In this document: piece by piece, positions 45,000 to 58,200 of the stretch
Layout of the letters: each line of letters begins with the position of its first letter
How positions within the stretch are numbered: position 1 is the stretch's first letter
Origin: Limnomonas spitsbergensis
Lineage: Eukaryota; Chlorophyta; Chlorophyceae; Chlamydomonadales
DNA length: 64,000 nt
Direction: 5' to 3'
Assembly (NCBI GenBank): GCA_037349105.1
Contig: JAYJMM010000041.1
Location: 3,596,001-3,660,000 of the forward strand
Program-made: the position numbers and the translations under genes
Notes under the pieces: generated by a model
What the model saw: only the letters and a program-made list of their open reading frames with translations
Told to the model about the DNA's origin: nothing
The model's database searches: none

Positions 45000-47900
45000 T
45001 GGCCTGGTCCGTATTCATTTGCGCAAACTCTTATGGCATCTGCTGCAGCATTCCTTCCTTGTTGAAGAGAGTGTGCACAGCTGGCCTGGTCCGTATTCAT
45101 TTGCGCAAACTCTCAAGGCACTTGCTGCAGCATTACTTTCTGGTTGTAGAGAGTGTGCACAGCTGGCCTGGTCCGTATTCATTCCCGCAACCTCTTATGG
45201 CATCTGCTGCAGCATTCCTTCCTGGTTGAAGAGAGTGTGCACAGCTGGCCTGGTCCGTATTCATTTGCGCAACCTCTCAAGGCATTTGCTGCAGCATTTC
45301 TTCCTGGTTGAAGAGAGTTTGCACAGCTGGCCTGATCCGTATTCATTTGCGCAACCTCGTAAGGCATCTGCTGCAGCATGCCTTCCTGGTTGAAGAGAGT
45401 GTGCACAGCTGGCCTGGTCCGTATTCATTTGCGCAACCTCTTAAGGCATTTGCTGCAGCATTCCTTCTTGGTTGAAGAGAGTGTGCACAGCTGGCCTGGT
45501 CCGTATTCATTTGCGCAACCTCTCAAGGCATTTGCTGCAGCATTTCTTCCTTGTTGAAGAGAGTGTGCACAGCTGGCCTGATCCGTATTCATTTGCAAAA
45601 CCTCTTAAGGCATTTGCTGCAGCATTCCTTTCTGGTTGAAGAGAGTGTGCACAGCTGGCCTGGTCCGTTTTCATTTGCGCAAACTCTTATGGCATCTGCT
45701 GCAGCATTCCTTCCTTGTTGAAGAGAGTGTGCACAGCTGGCCTGGTCCGTATTCATTTGCGCAAACTCTCAAGGCATTTGCTGCAGCATTTCTTCCTGGT
45801 TGAAGAGAGTGTGCACAGCTGGCCTGGTCCGTATTCATTTGCGCAAACTCTCAAGGCATTTGCTGCAGCATTTCTTCCTGGTTGAAGAGAGTGTGCACAG
45901 CTGGCCTGGTCCGTATTCATTTGCGCAACCTCTTAAGGCATTTGCTGCAGCATTCCTTCTTGGTTGAAGAGAGTGTGCACAGCTGGCCTGGTCCGTATTC
46001 ATTTGCGCAACCTCTCAAAGCATTTGCTGCAGCATTTCTTCCTGGTTGAAGAGAGTGTGCACAGCTGGCCTGATCCGTATTCATTTGCGCAACCTCTTAA
46101 GGCATTTGCTGCAGCATTCCTTTCTGGTTGAAGAGAGTGTGCACAGCTGGCCTGGTCCGTATTCATTTGCGCAACCTCTTAAGGCATTTGCTGCAGCATT
46201 CCTTCTTGGTTGAAGAGAGTGTGCACAGCTGGCCTGGTCCGTATTCATTTGCGCAACCTCTCAAGGCATTTGCTGCAGCATTTCTTCCTGGTTGAAGAGA
46301 GTGTGCACAGCTGGCCTGGTCCGTATTCATTTGCGCAACCTCTTAAGGCATTTGCTGCAGCATTCCTTTCTGGTTGAAGAGAGTGTGCACAGCTGGCCTG
46401 GTCCGTATTCATTTGCGCAAACTCTTATGGCATCTGCTGCAGCATTCCTTCCTGGTTGAAGAGAGTGTGCACAGCTGGCCTGGTCCGTATTCATTTGCGC
46501 AACCTCTCAAGGCATTTGCTGCAGCATTTCTTCCTGGTTGAAGAGAGTTTGCACAGCTGGCCTGATCCGTATTCATTTGCGCAACCTCGTAAGGCATCTG
46601 CTGCAGCATGCCTTTCTGGTTGAAGAGAGTGTGCACAGCTGGCCTGGTCCGTATTCATTTGCGCAACCTCTTAAGGCATTTGCTGCAGCATTCCTTCTTG
46701 GTTGAAGAGAGTGTGCACAGCTGGCCTGGTCCGTATTCATTTGCGCAACCTCTCAAGGCATTTGCTGCAGCATTTCTTCCTTGTTGAAGAGAGTGTGCAC
46801 AGCTGGCCTGGTCCGTATTCATTTGCGCAACCTCTTAAGGCATTTGCTGCAGCATTCCTTTCTGGTTGAAGAGAGTGTGCACAGCTGGCCTGGTCCGTAT
46901 TCATTTGCGCAAACTCTTATGGCATCTGCTGCAGCATTCCTTCCTGGTTGAAGAGAGTGTGCACAGCTGGCCTGGTCCGTATTCATTTGCGCAACCTCTC
47001 AAGGCATTTGCTGCAGCATTTCTTCCTGGTTGAAGAGAGTTTGCACAGCTGGCCTGATCCGTATTCATTTGCGCAACCTCGTAAGGCATCTGCTGCAGCA
47101 TGCCTTCCTGGTTGAAGAGAGTGTGCACTGCTGGCCTGGTCCGTATTCATTTGCGCAACCTCTTAAGGCATTTGCTGCAGCATTCCTTCTTGGTTGAAGA
47201 GAGTGTGCACAGCTGGCCTGGTCCGTATTCATTTGCGCAACCTCTCAAGGCATTTGCTGCAGCATTTCTTCCTGGTTGAAGAGAGTGTGCACAGCTGGCC
47301 TGATCCGTATTCATTTGCGCAACCTCTTAAGGCATTTGCTGCAGCATTCCTTTCTGGTTGAAGAGAGTGTGCACAGCTGGCCTGGTCCGTATTCATTTGC
47401 GCAAACTCTTATGGCATCTGCTGCAGCATTCCTTCCTTGTTGAAGAGAGTGTGCACAGCTGGCCTGGTCCGTATTCATTTGCGCAAACTCTCAAGGCACT
47501 TGCTGCAGCATTACTTTCTGGTTGTAGAGAGTGTGCACAGCTGGCCTGGTCCGTATTCATTCCCGCAACCTCTTATGGCATCTGCTGCAGCATTTCTTCC
47601 TGGTTGAAGAGAGTGTGCACAGCTGGCCTGGTCCGTATTCATTTGCGCAACCTCTCAAGGCATTTGCTGCAGCATTTCTTCCTGGTTGAAGAGAGTGTGC
47701 ACAGCTGGCCTGGTCCGTATTCATTTGCGCAAACTCTCAAGGCATTTGCTGCAGCATTTCTTCCTTGTTGAAGAGAGTGTGCACAGCTGGCCTGATCCGT
47801 ATTCATTTGCAAAACCTCTTAAGGCATTTGCTGCAGCATTCCTTTCTGGTTGAAGAGAGTGTGCACAGCTGGCCTGGTCCGTTTTCATTTGCACAAACTC

Positions 47901-50900
47901 TTATGGCATCTGCTGCAGCATTCCTTCCTTGTTGAAGAGAGTGTGCACAGCTGGCCTGGTCCGTATTCATTTGCGCAAACTCTCAAGGCATTTGCTGCAG
48001 CATTTCTTCCTGGTTGAAGAGAGTGTGCACAGCTGGCCTGGTCTGTATTCATTTGCGCAAACTCTCAAGGCATTTGCTGCAGCATTTCTTCCTGGTTGAA
48101 GAGAGTGTGCACAGCTGGCCTGGTCCGTATTCATTTGCGCAACCTCTTAAGGCATTTGCTGCAGCATTCCTTCTTGGTTGAAGAGAGTGTGCACAGCTGG
48201 CCTGGTCCGTATTCATTTGCGCAACCTCTCAAAGCATTTGCTGCAGCATTTCTTCCTGGTTGAAGAGAGTGTGCACAGCTGGCCTGATCCGTATTCATTT
48301 GCGCAACCTCTTAAGGCATTTGCTGCAGCATTCCTTTCTGGTTGAAGAGAGTGTGCACAGCTGGCCTGGTCCGTATTCATTTGCGCAACCTCTTAAGGCA
48401 TTTGCTGCAGCATTCCTTCTTGGTTGAAGAGAGTGTGCACAGCTGGCCTGGTCCGTATTCATTTGCGCAACCTCTCAAGGCATTTGCTGCAGCATTTCTT
48501 CCTGGTTGAAGACAGTGTGCACAGCTGGCCTGATCCGTATTCATTTGCGCAACCTCTTAAGGCATTTGCTGCAGCATACCTTTCTGGTTGAAGAGAGTGT
48601 GCACAGCTGGCCTGGTCCGTATTCATTTGCGCAAACTCTTATGGCATCTGCTGCAGCATTCCTTCCTTGTTGAAGAGAGTGTGCACAGCTGGCCTGGTCC
48701 GTATTCATTTGCGCAAACTCTCAAGGCACTTGCTGCAGCATTACTTTCTGGTTGTAGAGAGTGTGCACAGCTGGCCTGGTCCGTATTCATTCCCGCAACC
48801 TCTTATGGCATCTGCTGCAGCATTCCTTCCTGGTTGAAGAGAGTGTGCACAGCTGGCCTGGTCCGTATTCATTTGCGCAACCTCTCAAGGCATTTGCTGC
48901 AGCATTTCTTCCTGGTTGAAGAGAGTTTGCACAGCTGGCCTGATCCGTATTCATTTGCGCAACCTCGTAAGGCATCTGCTGCAGCATGCCTTCCTGGTTG
49001 AAGAGAGTGTGCACAGCTGGCCTGGTCCGTATTCATTTGCGCAACCTCTTAAGGCATTTGCTGCAGCATTCCTTCTTGGTTGAAGAGAGTGTGCACAGCT
49101 GGCCTGGTCCGTATTCATTTGCGCAACCTCTCAAGGCATTTGCTGCAGCATTTCTTCCTTGTTGAAGAGAGTGTGCACAGCTGGCCTGATCCGTATTCAT
49201 TTGCAAAACCTCTTAAGGCATTTGCTGCAGCATTCCTTTCTGGTTGAAGAGAGTGTGCACAGCTGGCCTGGTCCGTTTTCATTTGCGCAAACTCTTATGG
49301 CATCTGCTGCAGCATTCCTTCCTTGTTGAAGAGAGTGTGCACAGCTGGCCTGGTCCGTATTCATTTGCGCAAACTCTCAAGGCATTTGCTGCAGCATTTC
49401 TTCCTGGTTGAAGAGAGTGTGCACAGCTGGCCTGGTCCGTATTCATTTGCGCAAACTCTCAAGGCATTTGCTGCAGCATTTCTTCCTGGTTGAAGAGAGT
49501 GTGCACAGCTGGCCTGGTCCGTATTCATTTGCGCAACCTCTTAAGGCATTTGCTGCAGCATTCCTTCTTGGTTGAAGAGAGTGTGCACAGCTGGCCTGGT
49601 CCGTATTCATTTGCGCAACCTCTCAAAGCATTTGCTGCAGCATTTCTTCCTGGTTGAAGAGAGTGTGCACAGCTGGCCTGATCCGTATTCATTTGCGCAA
49701 CCTCTTAAGGCATTTGCTGCAGCATTCCTTTCTGGTTGAAGAGAGTGTGCACAGCTGGCCTGGTCCGTATTCATTTGCGCAACCTCTTAAGGCATTTGCT
49801 GCAGCATTCCTTCTTGGTTGAAGAGAGTGTGCACAGCTGGCCTGGTCCGTATTCATTTGCGCAACCTCTCAAGGCATTTGCTGCAGCATTTCTTCCTGGT
49901 TGAAGAGAGTGTGCACAGCTGGCCTGGTCCGTATTCATTTGCGCAACCTCTTAAGGCATTTGCTGCAGCATTCCTTTCTGGTTGAAGAGAGTGTGCACAG
50001 CTGGCCTGGTCCGTATTCATTTGCGCAAACTCTTATGGCATCTGCTGCAGCATTCCTTCCTGGTTGAAGAGAGTGTGCACAGCTGGCCTGGTCCGTATTC
50101 ATTTGCGCAACCTCTCAAGGCATTTGCTGCAGCATTTCTTCCTGGTTGAAGAGAGTTTGCACAGCTGGCCTGATCCGTATTCATTTGCGCAACCTCGTAA
50201 GGCATCTGCTGCAGCATGCCTTTCTGGTTGAAGAGAGTGTGCACAGCTGGCCTGGTCCGTATTCATTTGCGCAACCTCTTAAGGCATTTGCTGCAGCATT
50301 CCTTCTTGGTTGAAGAGAGTGTGCACAGCTGGCCTGGTCCGTATTCATTTGCGCAACCTCTCAAGGCATTTGCTGCAGCATTTCTTCCTTGTTGAAGAGA
50401 GTGTGCACAGCTGGCCTGGTCCGTATTCATTTGCGCAACCTCTTAAGGCATTTGCTGCAGCATTCCTTTCTGGTTGAAGAGAGTGTGCACAGCTGGCCTG
50501 GTCCGTATTCATTTGCGCAAACTCTTATGGCATCTGCTGCAGCATTCCTTCCTGGTTGAAGAGAGTGTGCACAGCTGGCCTGGTCCGTATTCATTTGCGC
50601 AACCTCTCAAGGCATTTGCTGCAGCATTTCTTCCTGGTTGAAGAGAGTTTGCACAGCTGGCCTGATCCGTATTCATTTGCGCAACCTCGTAAGGCATCTG
50701 CTGCAGCATGCCTTCCTGGTTGAAGAGAGTGTGCACTGCTGGCCTGGTCCGTATTCATTTGCGCAACCTCTTAAGGCATTTGCTGCAGCATTCCTTCTTG
50801 GTTGAAGAGAGTGTGCACAGCTGGCCTGGTCCGTATTCATTTGCGCAACCTCTCAAGGCATTTGCTGCAGCATTTCTTCCTGGTTGAAGAGAGTGTGCAC

Positions 50901-52200
50901 AGCTGGCCTGATCCGTATTCATTTGCGCAACCTCTTAAGGCATTTGCTGCAGCATTCCTTTCTGGTTGAAGAGAGTGTGCACAGCTGGCCTGGTCCGTAT
51001 TCATTTGCGCAAACTCTTATGGCATCTGCTGCAGCATTCCTTCCTTGTTGAAGAGAGTGTGCACAGCTGGCCTGGTCCGTATTCATTTGCGCAAACTCTC
51101 AAGGCACTTGCTGCAGCATTACTTTCTGGTTGTAGAGAGTGTGCACAGCTGGCCTGGTCCGTATTCATTCCCGCAACCTCTTATGGCATCTGCTGCAGCA
51201 TTTCTTCCTGGTTGAAGAGAGTGTGCACAGCTGGCCTGGTCCGTATTCATTTGCGCAACCTCTCAAGGCATTTGCTGCAGCATTTCTTCCTGGTTGAAGA
51301 GAGTGTGCACAGCTGGCCTGGTCCGTATTCATTTGCGCAAACTCTCAAGGCATTTGCTGCAGCATTTCTTCCTTGTTGAAGAGAGTGTGCACAGCTGGCC
51401 TGATCCGTATTCATTTGCAAAACCTCTTAAGGCATTTGCTGCAGCATTCCTTTCTGGTTGAAGAGAGTGTGCACAGCTGGCCTGGTCCGTTTTCATTTGC
51501 ACAAACTCTTATGGCATCTGCTGCAGCATTCCTTCCTTGTTGAAGAGAGTGTGCACAGCTGGCCTGGTCCGTATTCATTTGCGCAAACTCTCAAGGCATT
51601 TGCTGCAGCATTTCTTCCTGGTTGAAGAGAGTGTGCACAGCTGGCCTGGTCTGTATTCATTTGCGCAAACTCTCAAGGCATTTGCTGCAGCATTTCTTCC
51701 TGGTTGAAGAGAGTGTGCACAGCTGGCCTGGTCCGTATTCATTTGCGCAACCTCTTAAGGCATTTGCTGCAGCATTCCTTCTTGGTTGAAGAGAGTGTGC
51801 ACAGCTGGCCTGGTCCGTATTCATTTGCGCAACCTCTCAAAGCATTTGCTGCAGCATTTCTTCCTGGTTGAAGAGAGTGTGCACAGCTGGCCTGATCCGT
51901 ATTCATTTGCGCAACCTCTTAAGGCATTTGCTGCAGCATTCCTTTCTGGTTGAAGAGAGTGTGCACAGCTGGCCTGGTCCGTATTCATTTGCGCAACCTC
52001 TTAAGGCATTTGCTGCAGCATTCCTTCTTGGTTGAAGAGAGTGTGCACAGCTGGCCTGGTCCGTATTCATTTGCGCAACCTCTCAAGGCATTTGCTGCAG
52101 CATTTCTTCCTGGTTGAAGACAGTGTGCACAGCTGGCCTGATCCGTATTCATTTGCGCAACCTCTTAAGGCATTTGCTGCAGCATACCTTTCTGGTTGAA
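45000..52200. repeat. 3,608-bp higher-order tandem duplication (44 monomers)
   Basis: Monomer variants repeat at an offset of exactly 3,608 bases, which is 44 times 82. Examples are the rare TTTGCAAAACCTC monomer at about 45594 and 49202, and again at about 47808 and 51416. The GTAGAGAG, CTCGTAAGG and CTCTCAAAG variants follow the same offset. Copy one is about 45000-48600 and copy two about 48600-52200. Few differences separate them, so the event is recent or homogenised. Confidence 0.85.
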
Positions 52201-55200
52201 GAGAGTGTGCACAGCTGGCCTGGTCCGTATTCATTTGCGCAAACTCTTATGGCATCTGCTGCAGCATTCCTTCCTTGTTGAAGAGAGTGTGCACAGCTGG
52301 CCTGGTCTGTATTCATTTGCGCAAACTCTCAAGGCATTTGCTGCAGCATTACTTTCTGGTTGTAGAGAGTGTGCACAGCTGGCCTGGTCCGTATTCATTC
52401 CCGCAACCTCTTATGGCATCTGCTGCAGCATTCCTTCCTGGTTGAAGAGAGTGTGCACAGCTGGCCTGGTCCGTATTCATTTGCGCAACCTCTCAAGGCA
52501 TTTGCTGCAGCATTTCTTCCTGGTTGAAGAGAGTTTGCACAGCTGGCCTGATCCGTATTCATTTGCGCAACCTCGTAAGGCATCTGCTGCAGCATGCCTT
52601 CCTGGTTGAAGAGAGTGTGCACTGCTGGCCTGGTCCGTATTCATTTGCGCAACCTCTTAAGGCATTTGCTGCTGCATTCCTTCTTAGTTGAAGAGAGTGT
52701 GCACAGCTGGCCTGGTCCGTATTCATTTGCGCAACCTCTCAAGGCATTTGCTGCAGCATTTCTTCCTTGTTGAAGAGAGTGTGCACAGCTGGCCTGATCC
52801 GTATTCATTTGCGCAACCTCTTAAGGCATTTGCTGCAGCATTCCTTTCTGGTTGAAGAGAGTGTGCACAGCTGGCCTGGTCCGTTTTCATTTGCGCAAAC
52901 TCTTATGGCATCTGCTGCAGCATTCCTTCCTTGTTGAAGAGAGTGTGCACAGCTGGCCTGGTCCGTATTCATTTGCGCAACCTCTTAAGGCATTTGCTGC
53001 AGCATTTCTTCCTGGTTGAAGAGAGTGTGCACAGCTGGCCTGGTCCGTATTCATTTGCGCAAACTCTTATGGCATCTGCTGCAGCATTCCTTCCTTGTTG
53101 AAGAGAGTGTGCACAGCTGGCCTGGTCCGTATTCATTTGCGCAACCTCTCAAGGCATTTGCTGCAGCATTACTTTCTGGTTGTAGAGAGTGTGCACAGCT
53201 GGCCTGGTCCGTATTCATTCCCGCAACCTCTTATGGCATCTGCTGCAGCATTCCTTCCTGGTTGAAGAGAGTGTGCACAGCTGGCCTGGTCCGTATTCAT
53301 TTGCGCAACCTCTCAAGGCATTTGCTGCAGCATTTCTTCCTGGTTGAAGAGAGTGTGCACAGCTGGCCTGATCCGTATTCAATTGCGCAACCTCGTAAGG
53401 CATCTGCTGCAGCATGCCTTCCTGGTTGAAGAGAGTGTGCACTGCTGGCCTGGTCCGTATTCATTTGCGCAACCTCTTAAGGCATTTGCTGCAGCATTCC
53501 TTCTTGGTTGAAGAGAGTGTGCACAGCTGGCCTGTTCCGTATTCATTTGCGCAACCTCTCAAGGCATTTGCTGCAGCATTCCTTCTTGGTTGAAGAGAGT
53601 GTGCACAGCTGGCCTGATCCGTATTCATTTGCGCAACCTCTTAAGGCATTTGCTGCAGCATTCCTTTCTGGTTGAAGAGAGTGTGCACAGCTGGCCTGGT
53701 TCGTATTCATTTGCGCAAACTCTTATGGCATCTGCTGCAGCATTCCTTCCTTGTTGAAGAGAGTGTGCACAGCTGGCCTGGTCCGTATTCATTTGCGCAA
53801 ACTCTCAAGGCATTTGCTGCAGCATTACTTTCTGGTTGTAGAGAGTGTGCACAGCTGGCCTGGTCCGTATTCATTCCCGCAACCTCTTATGGCATCTGCT
53901 GCAGCATTCCTTCCTTGTTGAAGAGAGTTTGCACAGCTGGCCTGATCCGTATTCATTTGCGCAACCTCGTAAGGCATCTGCTGCAGCATGCCTTCCTGGT
54001 TGAAGAGAGTGTGCACTGCTGGCCTGGTCCGTATTCATTTGCGCAACCTCTTAAGGCATTTGCTGCAGCATTCCTTCTTGGTTGAAGAGAGTGTGCACAG
54101 CTGGCCTGGTCCGTATTCATTTGCGCAACCTCTCAAGGCATTTGCTGCAGCATTTCTTCCTTGTTGAAGAGAGTGTGCACAGCTGGCCTGATCCATATTC
54201 ATTTGCGAAACCTCTTAAGGCATTTGCTGCAGCATTCCTTTCTGGTTGAAGAGAGTGTGCACAGCTGGCCTGGTCCGTTTTCATTTGCGCAAACTCTTAT
54301 GGCATCTGCTGCAGCATTCCTTCCTTGTTGAAGAGAGTGTGCACAGCTGGCCTGGTCCGTATTCATTTGCGCAAACTCTCAAGGCATTTGCTGCAGCATT
54401 ACTTTCTGGTTTTAGAGAGTGTGCACAGCTGGCCTGGTCCGTATTCATTTGCGCAACCTCTCAAGGCATTTGCTGCAGCATTTCTTCCTGGTTGAAGAGA
54501 GTGTGCACAGCTGGCCTGATCCGTATACATTTGCGCAACCTCTTAAGGCATTTGCTGCAGCATTCCTTTCTGGTTGAAGAGAGTGTGCACAGCTGGCCTG
54601 GTCCGTATTCATTTGCGCAACCTCTTAAGGCATTTGCTGCAGCATGCCTTCCTGGTTGAAGAGAGTGTGCACAGCTGGCCTGGTCCGTATTCATTTGCGC
54701 AACCTCTCAAGGCATTTGCTGCAGCATTTCTTCCTGGTTGAAGACAGTGTGCACAGCTGGCCTGATCCGTATTCATTTGCGCAACCTCTTAAGGCATTTG
54801 CTGCAGCATTCCTTTCTGGTTGAAGAGAGTGTGCACAGCTGGCCTGGTCCGTTTATATTTGCGCAAACTCTTATGGCATCTGCTGCAGCATTCCTTCCTT
54901 GTTGAAGAGAGTGTGCACAGCTGGCCTGGTCCGTATTCATTTGCGCAAACTCTCAAGGCATTTGCTGCAGCATTTCTTCCTGGTTGAAAAGAGTGTGCAC
55001 AGCTGGCCTGGTCCGTATTCATTTGCGCAACCTCTGAAGGCATTTGCTGCAGCATTCCTCCTGGTTGAAGAGAGTGTGCACAGCTGGCCTGGTCCGTATT
55101 CATATGCGCAACCTCTTAAGGCATTTGCTGCAGCATTCCTTCTTGGTTGAAGAGAGTGTGCACAGCTGGCCTGGTCCGTATTCATTTGCGCAACCTCTCA

Positions 55201-58200
55201 AGGCATTTGCTGCAGCATTTCTTCCTTGTTGAAGAGAGTGTGCACAGCTGGCCTGATCCGTATTCATTTGCGCAACCTCTCAAGGCATTTGCTGCAGCAT
55301 TTCTTCCTGGTTGAAGAGAGTGTGCACAGCTGGCCTGGTCCGTATTCATTTGCACAACCTCTTAAGGCATTTGCTGCAGCATTCCTTCTTGGTTGAAGAG
55401 AGTGTGCACAGCTGGCCTGGTCCGTATTCATTTGCGCAACCTCTCAAGGCATTTGCTGCAGCATTTCTTCCTGGTTGAAGAGAGTGTGCACAGCTGGCCT
55501 GGTCCGTATTCATTTGCACAACCTCTTAAGGCATTTGCTGCAGCATTCCTTCTTGGTTGAAGAGAGTGTGCACAGCTGGCCTGGTCCGTATTCATTTGCG
55601 CAACCTCTCAAGGCATTTGCTGCAGCATTTCTTCCTGGTTGAAGAGAGTGTGCACAGCTGGCCTGATCCGTATTCATTTGCGCAACCTCTTAAGGCATTT
55701 GCTGCAGCATTCCTTTCTGGTTGAAGAGAGTGTGCACAGCTGGCCTGATCCGTTTTCATTTGTGCAAACTCTTATGGCATCTGCTGCAGCATTCCTTCCT
55801 TGTTGAAGAGAGTGTGCACAGCTGGCCTGGTCCGTATTCATTTGCGCAACCTCTCAAGGCATTTGCTGCAGCATTTCTTCCTGGTTGTAGAGAGTGTGCA
55901 CAGCTGGCCTGGTCCGTATTCATTTGCGCAAACTCTCAAGGCATTTGCTGCAGCATTTCTTCCTGGTTGAAGAGAGTGTGCACAGCTGGCCTGGTCCGTA
56001 TTCATTTGCGCAACCTCTTAAGGCATTTGCTGCAGCATTCCTTTCTGGTTGAAGAGAGTGTGCACAGCTGGCCTGGTCCGTTTTCATTTGCGCAAACTCT
56101 TATGGCATCTGCTGCAGCATTCCTTCCTTGTTGAAGAGAGTGTGCACAGCTGGCCTGGTCCGTATTCATTTGCGCAAACTCTCAAGGCATTTGCTGCAGC
56201 ATTACTTCCTGGTTGAAGAGAGTGTGCACAGCTGGCCTGGTCCGTTTTCATTTGCGCAAACTCTTATGGCATCTGCTGCAGCATTCCTTTCTGGTTGAAG
56301 AGAGTGTGCACAGTTGGCCTGGTCCGTATTCATTTGCGCAACCTCTCAAGGCATTTGCTGCAGCATTTCTTCCTGGTTGAAGAGAGTGTGCACAGCTGGC
56401 CTGATCCGTATTCATTTGCGCAACCTCTTAAGGCATTTGCTGCAGCATTTCTTTCTGGTTGAAGAGAGTGTGCACAGCTGGCCTGGTCCGTATTCATTTG
56501 CGCAACCTCTTAAGGCATTTGCTGCAGCATTCCTTCTTGGTTGAAGAGAGTGTGCACAGCTGGCCTGGTCCGTATTCATTTGCGCAACCTCTCAAGGCAT
56601 TTGCTGCAGCATTTCTTCCTGGTTGAAGACAGTGTGCACAGCTGGCCTGATCCGTATTCATTTGCGCAACCTCTTAAGGCATTTGCTGCAGCATTCCTTT
56701 CTGGTTGAAGAGAGTGTGCACAGCTGGCCTGGTCCGTTTTCATTTGCGCAAACTCTTATGGCATCTGCTGCAGCATTCCTTCCTTGTTGAAGAGAGTGTG
56801 CACAGCTGGCCTGGTCCGTATTCATTTGCGCAAACTCTCAAGGCATTTGCTGCAGCATTTCTTCCTGGTTGAAGAGAGTGTGCACAGCTGGCCTGGTCCG
56901 TATTCATTTGCGCAAACTCTCAAGGCATTTGCTGCAACATTTCTTCCTGGTTGAAGAGAGTGTGCACAGCTGGCCTGGTCCGTATTCATTTGCACAACCT
57001 CTTAAGGCATTTGCTGCAGCATTCCTTCTTGGTTGAAGAGAGTGTGCACAGCTGGCCTGGTCCGTATTCATTTGCGCAACCTCTCAAGGCATTTGCTGCA
57101 GCATTTCTTCCTGGTTGAAGAGAGTGTGCACAGCTGGCCTGATCCGTATTCATTTGCGCAACCTCTTAAGGCATTTGCTGCAGCATTCCTTTCTGGTTGA
57201 AGAGAGTGTGCACAGCTGGCCTGGTCCGTTTTCATTTGCGCAACCTCTTAAGGCATTTGCTGCAGCATTCCTTCTTGGTTGAAGAGAGTGTGCACAGCTG
57301 GCCTGGTCCGTATTCATTTGCGCAACCTCTCAAGGCATTTGCTGCAGCATTTCTTCCTGGTTGAAGAGAGTGTGCACAGCTGGCCTGGTCCGTATTCATT
57401 TGCACAACCTCTTAAGGCATTTGCTGCAGCATTCCTTCTTGGTTGAAGAGAGTGTGCACAGCTGGCCTGGTCCGTATTCATTTGCGCAACCTCTCAAGGC
57501 ATTTGCTGCAGCATTTCTTCCTGGTTGAAGAGAGTGTGCACAGCTGGCCTGATCCGTATTCATTTGCGCAACCTCTTAAGGCATTTGCTGCAGCATTCCT
57601 TTCTGGTTGAAGAGAGTGTGCACAGCTGGCCTGGTCCGTTTTCATTTGTGCAAACTCTTATGGCATCTGCTGCAGCATTCCTTCCTTGTTGAAGAGAGTG
57701 TGCACAGCTGGCCTGGTCCGTATTCATTTGCGCAAACTCTCAAGGCATTTGCTGCAGCATTTCTTCCTGGTTGAAGAGAGTGTGCACAGCTGGCCTGGTC
57801 CGTATTCATTTGCGCAAACTCTCAAGGCATTTGCTGCAGCATTTCTTCCTGGTTGAAGAGAGTGTGCACAGCTGGCCTGGTCCGTATTCATTTGCGCAAC
57901 CTCTTAAGGCATTTGCTGCAGCATTCCTTTCTGGTTGAAGAGAGTGTGCACAGCTGGCCTGGTCCGTTTTCATTTGCGCAAACTCTTATGGCATCTGCTG
58001 CAGCATTCCTTCCTTGTTGAAGAGAGTGTGCACAGCTGGCCTGGTCCGTATTCATTTGCGCAACCTCTCAAGGCATTTGCTGCAGCATTTCTTCCTGGTT
58101 GAAGAGAGTGTGCACAGCTGGCCTGGTCCGTTTTCATTTGCGCAAACTCTTATGGCATCTGCTGCAGCATTCCTTCCTTGTTGAAGAGAGTGTGCACAGC

